From: DASCOT01 sp036012155
GTDB lineage: Bacteria; Acidobacteriota; UBA890; WLXD01
Assembly (NCBI GenBank): GCA_036012155.1
Contig: DASCOT010000208.1
Coordinates: 1 to 8,389 of the forward strand
DNA: 8,389 nt
Direction: 5' to 3'
Shown: positions 6,609 to 8,389 of the stretch, one piece after another
How the letters are laid out: each line of letters opens with the position of its first letter
How positions within the stretch are numbered: the first letter of the stretch is position 1
The notes under the pieces: model-generated
What the model was told of the DNA's origin: nothing
Databases searched by the model: none
Seen by the model: only the letters and a program-made list of their open reading frames with translations
Program-made: the position numbers and the translations under genes

Positions 6609-7529
6609 GTGGCAAACGACACACGTAGTCATGCTCGCCCCGGATCGCGCTTCATCGACCCGTTGGTCTTGGGGCGCATCGATAACCTCGACCTGCTGGC
6701 GCGCACGGTTGTCGAGGGCTTCATCGGCGGGCTACACCGCTCACCCTACCGGGGACTGTCTGTCGACTTCGCCGAACATCGTGCCTATATGCCCGGCGAC
6801 GATATCCGCATGATCGACTGGCGCGTCTTCGGTCGAACCGATCGTTTCTACATCAAGCAGTTCGAAGCAGATTCGAACGCCAACTTCACCGTGATGCTCG
6901 ATGTATCGCGCTCGATGGGCTTCGCGCAGTCGGGGATCAGCAAGCTCGACTACGCGCGCTATCTGGCCGCCTGTCTGATCTACTTCGCCGGCAAACAGCG
7001 AGATCGTATTGGCTTCCTGAGCTTCAACGACGATGTGGTGGACTACGTACCGCCGGCCGCCAAGCATTTGGATCTGATCCTGCACACCATCGACCGGATC
7101 GAGCCCGGCGGCGCGAGCACGCTCGAGAGGCCGATGTGGAAGCTCGCCGAGGCGGCTCGCAGGCGCGGCATCATGGTGCTGATCTCCGACCTCTACGAAG
7201 ACCCGGGGATGGTTCTCGAGAGCGTTCAGCGCCTCGGATACAAGGGCAACGATCTGCTCGTATTCCACGTGCTGGACCGCGCCGAGATCGACTTCCCGTT
7301 CGATGAGTCAGCCAACTACGTCGATATGGAATCCGGCGAGAGCTTGCCAGTCATCCCGGATCGCCTGCGTGAGCGGTATCAGGAGCTGGTGGCTGAGCAT
7401 ATCCAGGCGTTGCAGAACACGCTCGGGCAGCGTCGGATCGACTATGCATTGTTCGACACCAGCCAGCCTCTCGACCATGCGCTGTTCCGCTATCTATCGA
7501 TGCGTCATCAGCTGACGCGGGTTCGCTAA
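6609..7529 (+). CDS. DUF58 protein with von Willebrand A domain
   Basis: 306 aa from GTG 6609. The DUF58 signature spans about residues 45-84: HRSPYRGLSVDFAEHRAY, then MPGDDIRMIDWRVFGRTDRF and YIKQFE. A vWA domain follows, with the metal-site (MIDAS) motif DVSRS (Asp98, Ser100, Ser102), a Ser/Thr at GGAST (about 170-171) and Asp194 in LISDLY, so divalent-metal binding is likely retained. No membrane helix is visible, so it is probably cytoplasmic. The length is normal for the soluble branch of the family. DUF58 proteins are the usual genetic partners of MoxR ATPases and are thought to recruit or present substrate to them. The stop codon shares a base with the next start (TAATG), which suggests translational coupling to the BatA-like protein. 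Confidence 0.94.
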   Translation: MANDTRSHARPGSRFIDPLVLGRIDNLDLLARTVVEGFIGGLHRSPYRGLSVDFAEHRAYMPGDDIRMIDWRVFGRTDRFYIKQFEADSNANFTVMLDVSRSMGFAQSGISKLDYARYLAACLIYFAGKQRDRIGFLSFNDDVVDYVPPAAKHLDLILHTIDRIEPGGASTLERPMWKLAEAARRRGIMVLISDLYEDPGMVLESVQRLGYKGNDLLVFHVLDRAEIDFPFDESANYVDMESGESLPVIPDRLRERYQELVAEHIQALQNTLGQRRIDYALFDTSQPLDHALFRYLSMRHQLTRVR

Positions 7530-8389
7530 TGGGCTTGTCGTTTCTTGTTCCCGCCTTTCTCGCCGGCTTGGCCGCGATAGCGATTCCGATCTGGGTACAT
7601 CTTCGCAACCGGACCAAGACGGACACCATAGACTTCCCCTCGCTGATGTTTCTGGAGCGCGTGCCCTATCGTTCGGTGCAACGTCAGCAGTTGCGCCATC
7701 GACTGCTTTTCGCGGCCCGCTGCACCGCGATCGTCCTGCTGGTATTGGCTTTCGCACGGCCCTTCTTAGGCGGTGTCGATATTGCGGGGGCGGCCTCGCG
7801 AGGTGATCGCGAGATCGTGATCCTCTTGGATCGCAGCTGGAGCATGGGCTACGGGGATCGTTGGGAGCGTGCCCTGGAGGCGGCTGCGGTCGAGGCAGAG
7901 AGTCTCGCGGCCGGCGATCGCGCCTCGCTGGTGCTGTTCGACGATGCTGCCGAGGTGGTCGTCGAATCGACTGCCGACCGCACGGCCCTGTCGGCGGCTC
8001 TACGGGCCGCCGAGCCGGGGGCGTCGACGACCCGGATCGTCGCTGGCTTGCGCGCGGCATCACGCTTGCTGACGTCGAGCTCGCTCCCGAGTCGCGAGGT
8101 GGTGCTGATCAGCGACTTTCAGCGCATCGGCTGGCATGAGGACGACGACGTGGACTTGCCGGAGGGGACGGTGATGCGCCCGATCAACTTGAGCGATGGC
8201 TCGGAGCGCAATATCGGCGTGGCGAGCGTCGGGCTGCAACGGCGGCGGTTGGTAGCCGACGCTGCCAACGATGCAGTCGTGGTCACCGCGAGGATCACAC
8301 GGCAGGGTGGGGAAGCGACCCAGGCGGTAACCGCCGAGCTCCGAATCGACGGCGTTGCGCAGCAGGCACAAACGATCGATCTGCCAGCG
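7529..8389 (+). CDS. BatA-like membrane-anchored vWA protein (3' truncated)
   Basis: The frame runs from ATG 7529 to the last base without a stop, giving 287 residues with the C-terminus outside the window. Residues 1-80 match the N-terminal BatA domain (PF07584): a first membrane helix FLVPAFLAGLAAIAIPIWVH, the FPSLMFLERV segment, and a second helix around CTAIVLLVLAFARPF (65-79). A vWA domain starts near residue 94, with MIDAS motif DRSWS (Asp101, Ser103, Ser105), Thr168 in GASTTR and Asp196 in LISDF. The vWA domain lies after the second helix, so by family topology it may face the periplasm or cytoplasm depending on helix insertion, which the sequence alone does not settle. From about residue 225 a beta-rich segment begins (NIGVASVGLQRRRLV). 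The start overlaps the DUF58 stop and lacks a strong ribosome binding site, consistent with coupled translation. It is likely the membrane partner of the MoxR/DUF58 pair. Confidence 0.9.
   Translation, partial: MGLSFLVPAFLAGLAAIAIPIWVHLRNRTKTDTIDFPSLMFLERVPYRSVQRQQLRHRLLFAARCTAIVLLVLAFARPFLGGVDIAGAASRGDREIVILLDRSWSMGYGDRWERALEAAAVEAESLAAGDRASLVLFDDAAEVVVESTADRTALSAALRAAEPGASTTRIVAGLRAASRLLTSSSLPSREVVLISDFQRIGWHEDDDVDLPEGTVMRPINLSDGSERNIGVASVGLQRRRLVADAANDAVVVTARITRQGGEATQAVTAELRIDGVAQQAQTIDLPA

Overview
The window is a compact, single-strand gene cluster of high-GC DNA (roughly 60-65% G+C by eye). Seven genes all read on the + strand, and only two short gaps (14 and 64 bases) are non-coding. 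No RNA gene, mobile element, CRISPR array or convincing terminator was seen. The gene content is a MoxR-type AAA+ ATPase, a DUF58 protein, a BatA-like protein, a DUF4159 protein and the end of an amidotransferase-like membrane protein, plus exported proteins with signal peptides. This fits a Gram-negative, high-GC bacterium. Acidobacteriota is my best guess from the gene neighbourhood, with Gemmatimonadota or Myxococcota as alternatives. This is inference, as there is no phylogenetic marker here.

Layout, left to right. 3-962: C-terminal part of a membrane protein resembling the amidotransferase-like proteins that accompany BatA genes (5' end outside the window). 959-1963: exported caspase/C13-like protein whose nucleophile position lacks cysteine. 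1960-4605: exported TPR - peptidase-MA metalloprotease - TPR protein with an intact HEIAH zinc site. 4602-5426: exported DUF4159 protein. 5441-6544: MoxR AAA+ ATPase. 6609-7529: DUF58 protein with a von Willebrand A (vWA) domain. 7529-8389: BatA-like membrane-anchored vWA protein, cut by the right edge of the window.

The first four genes are joined by 4-base overlaps of the form NTGA, using TTG, ATG and GTG starts in turn. DUF58 and BatA share one base (TAATG). This predicts one operon with translational coupling. MoxR ATPases with vWA partners are generally thought to remodel or assemble envelope proteins or metal-containing complexes. Here the cytoplasmic ATPase and DUF58 protein, and the membrane-anchored BatA, sit with three predicted exported proteins: a pseudo-caspase, a zinc metalloprotease on a TPR scaffold, and DUF4159. 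A reasonable but unproven model is an envelope quality-control or assembly system in which the ATPase/vWA core acts through the membrane on periplasmic partners. The core is a known association. The less familiar part is the coupled pair of a probably inactive caspase-like protein and an apparently active MA-family protease.
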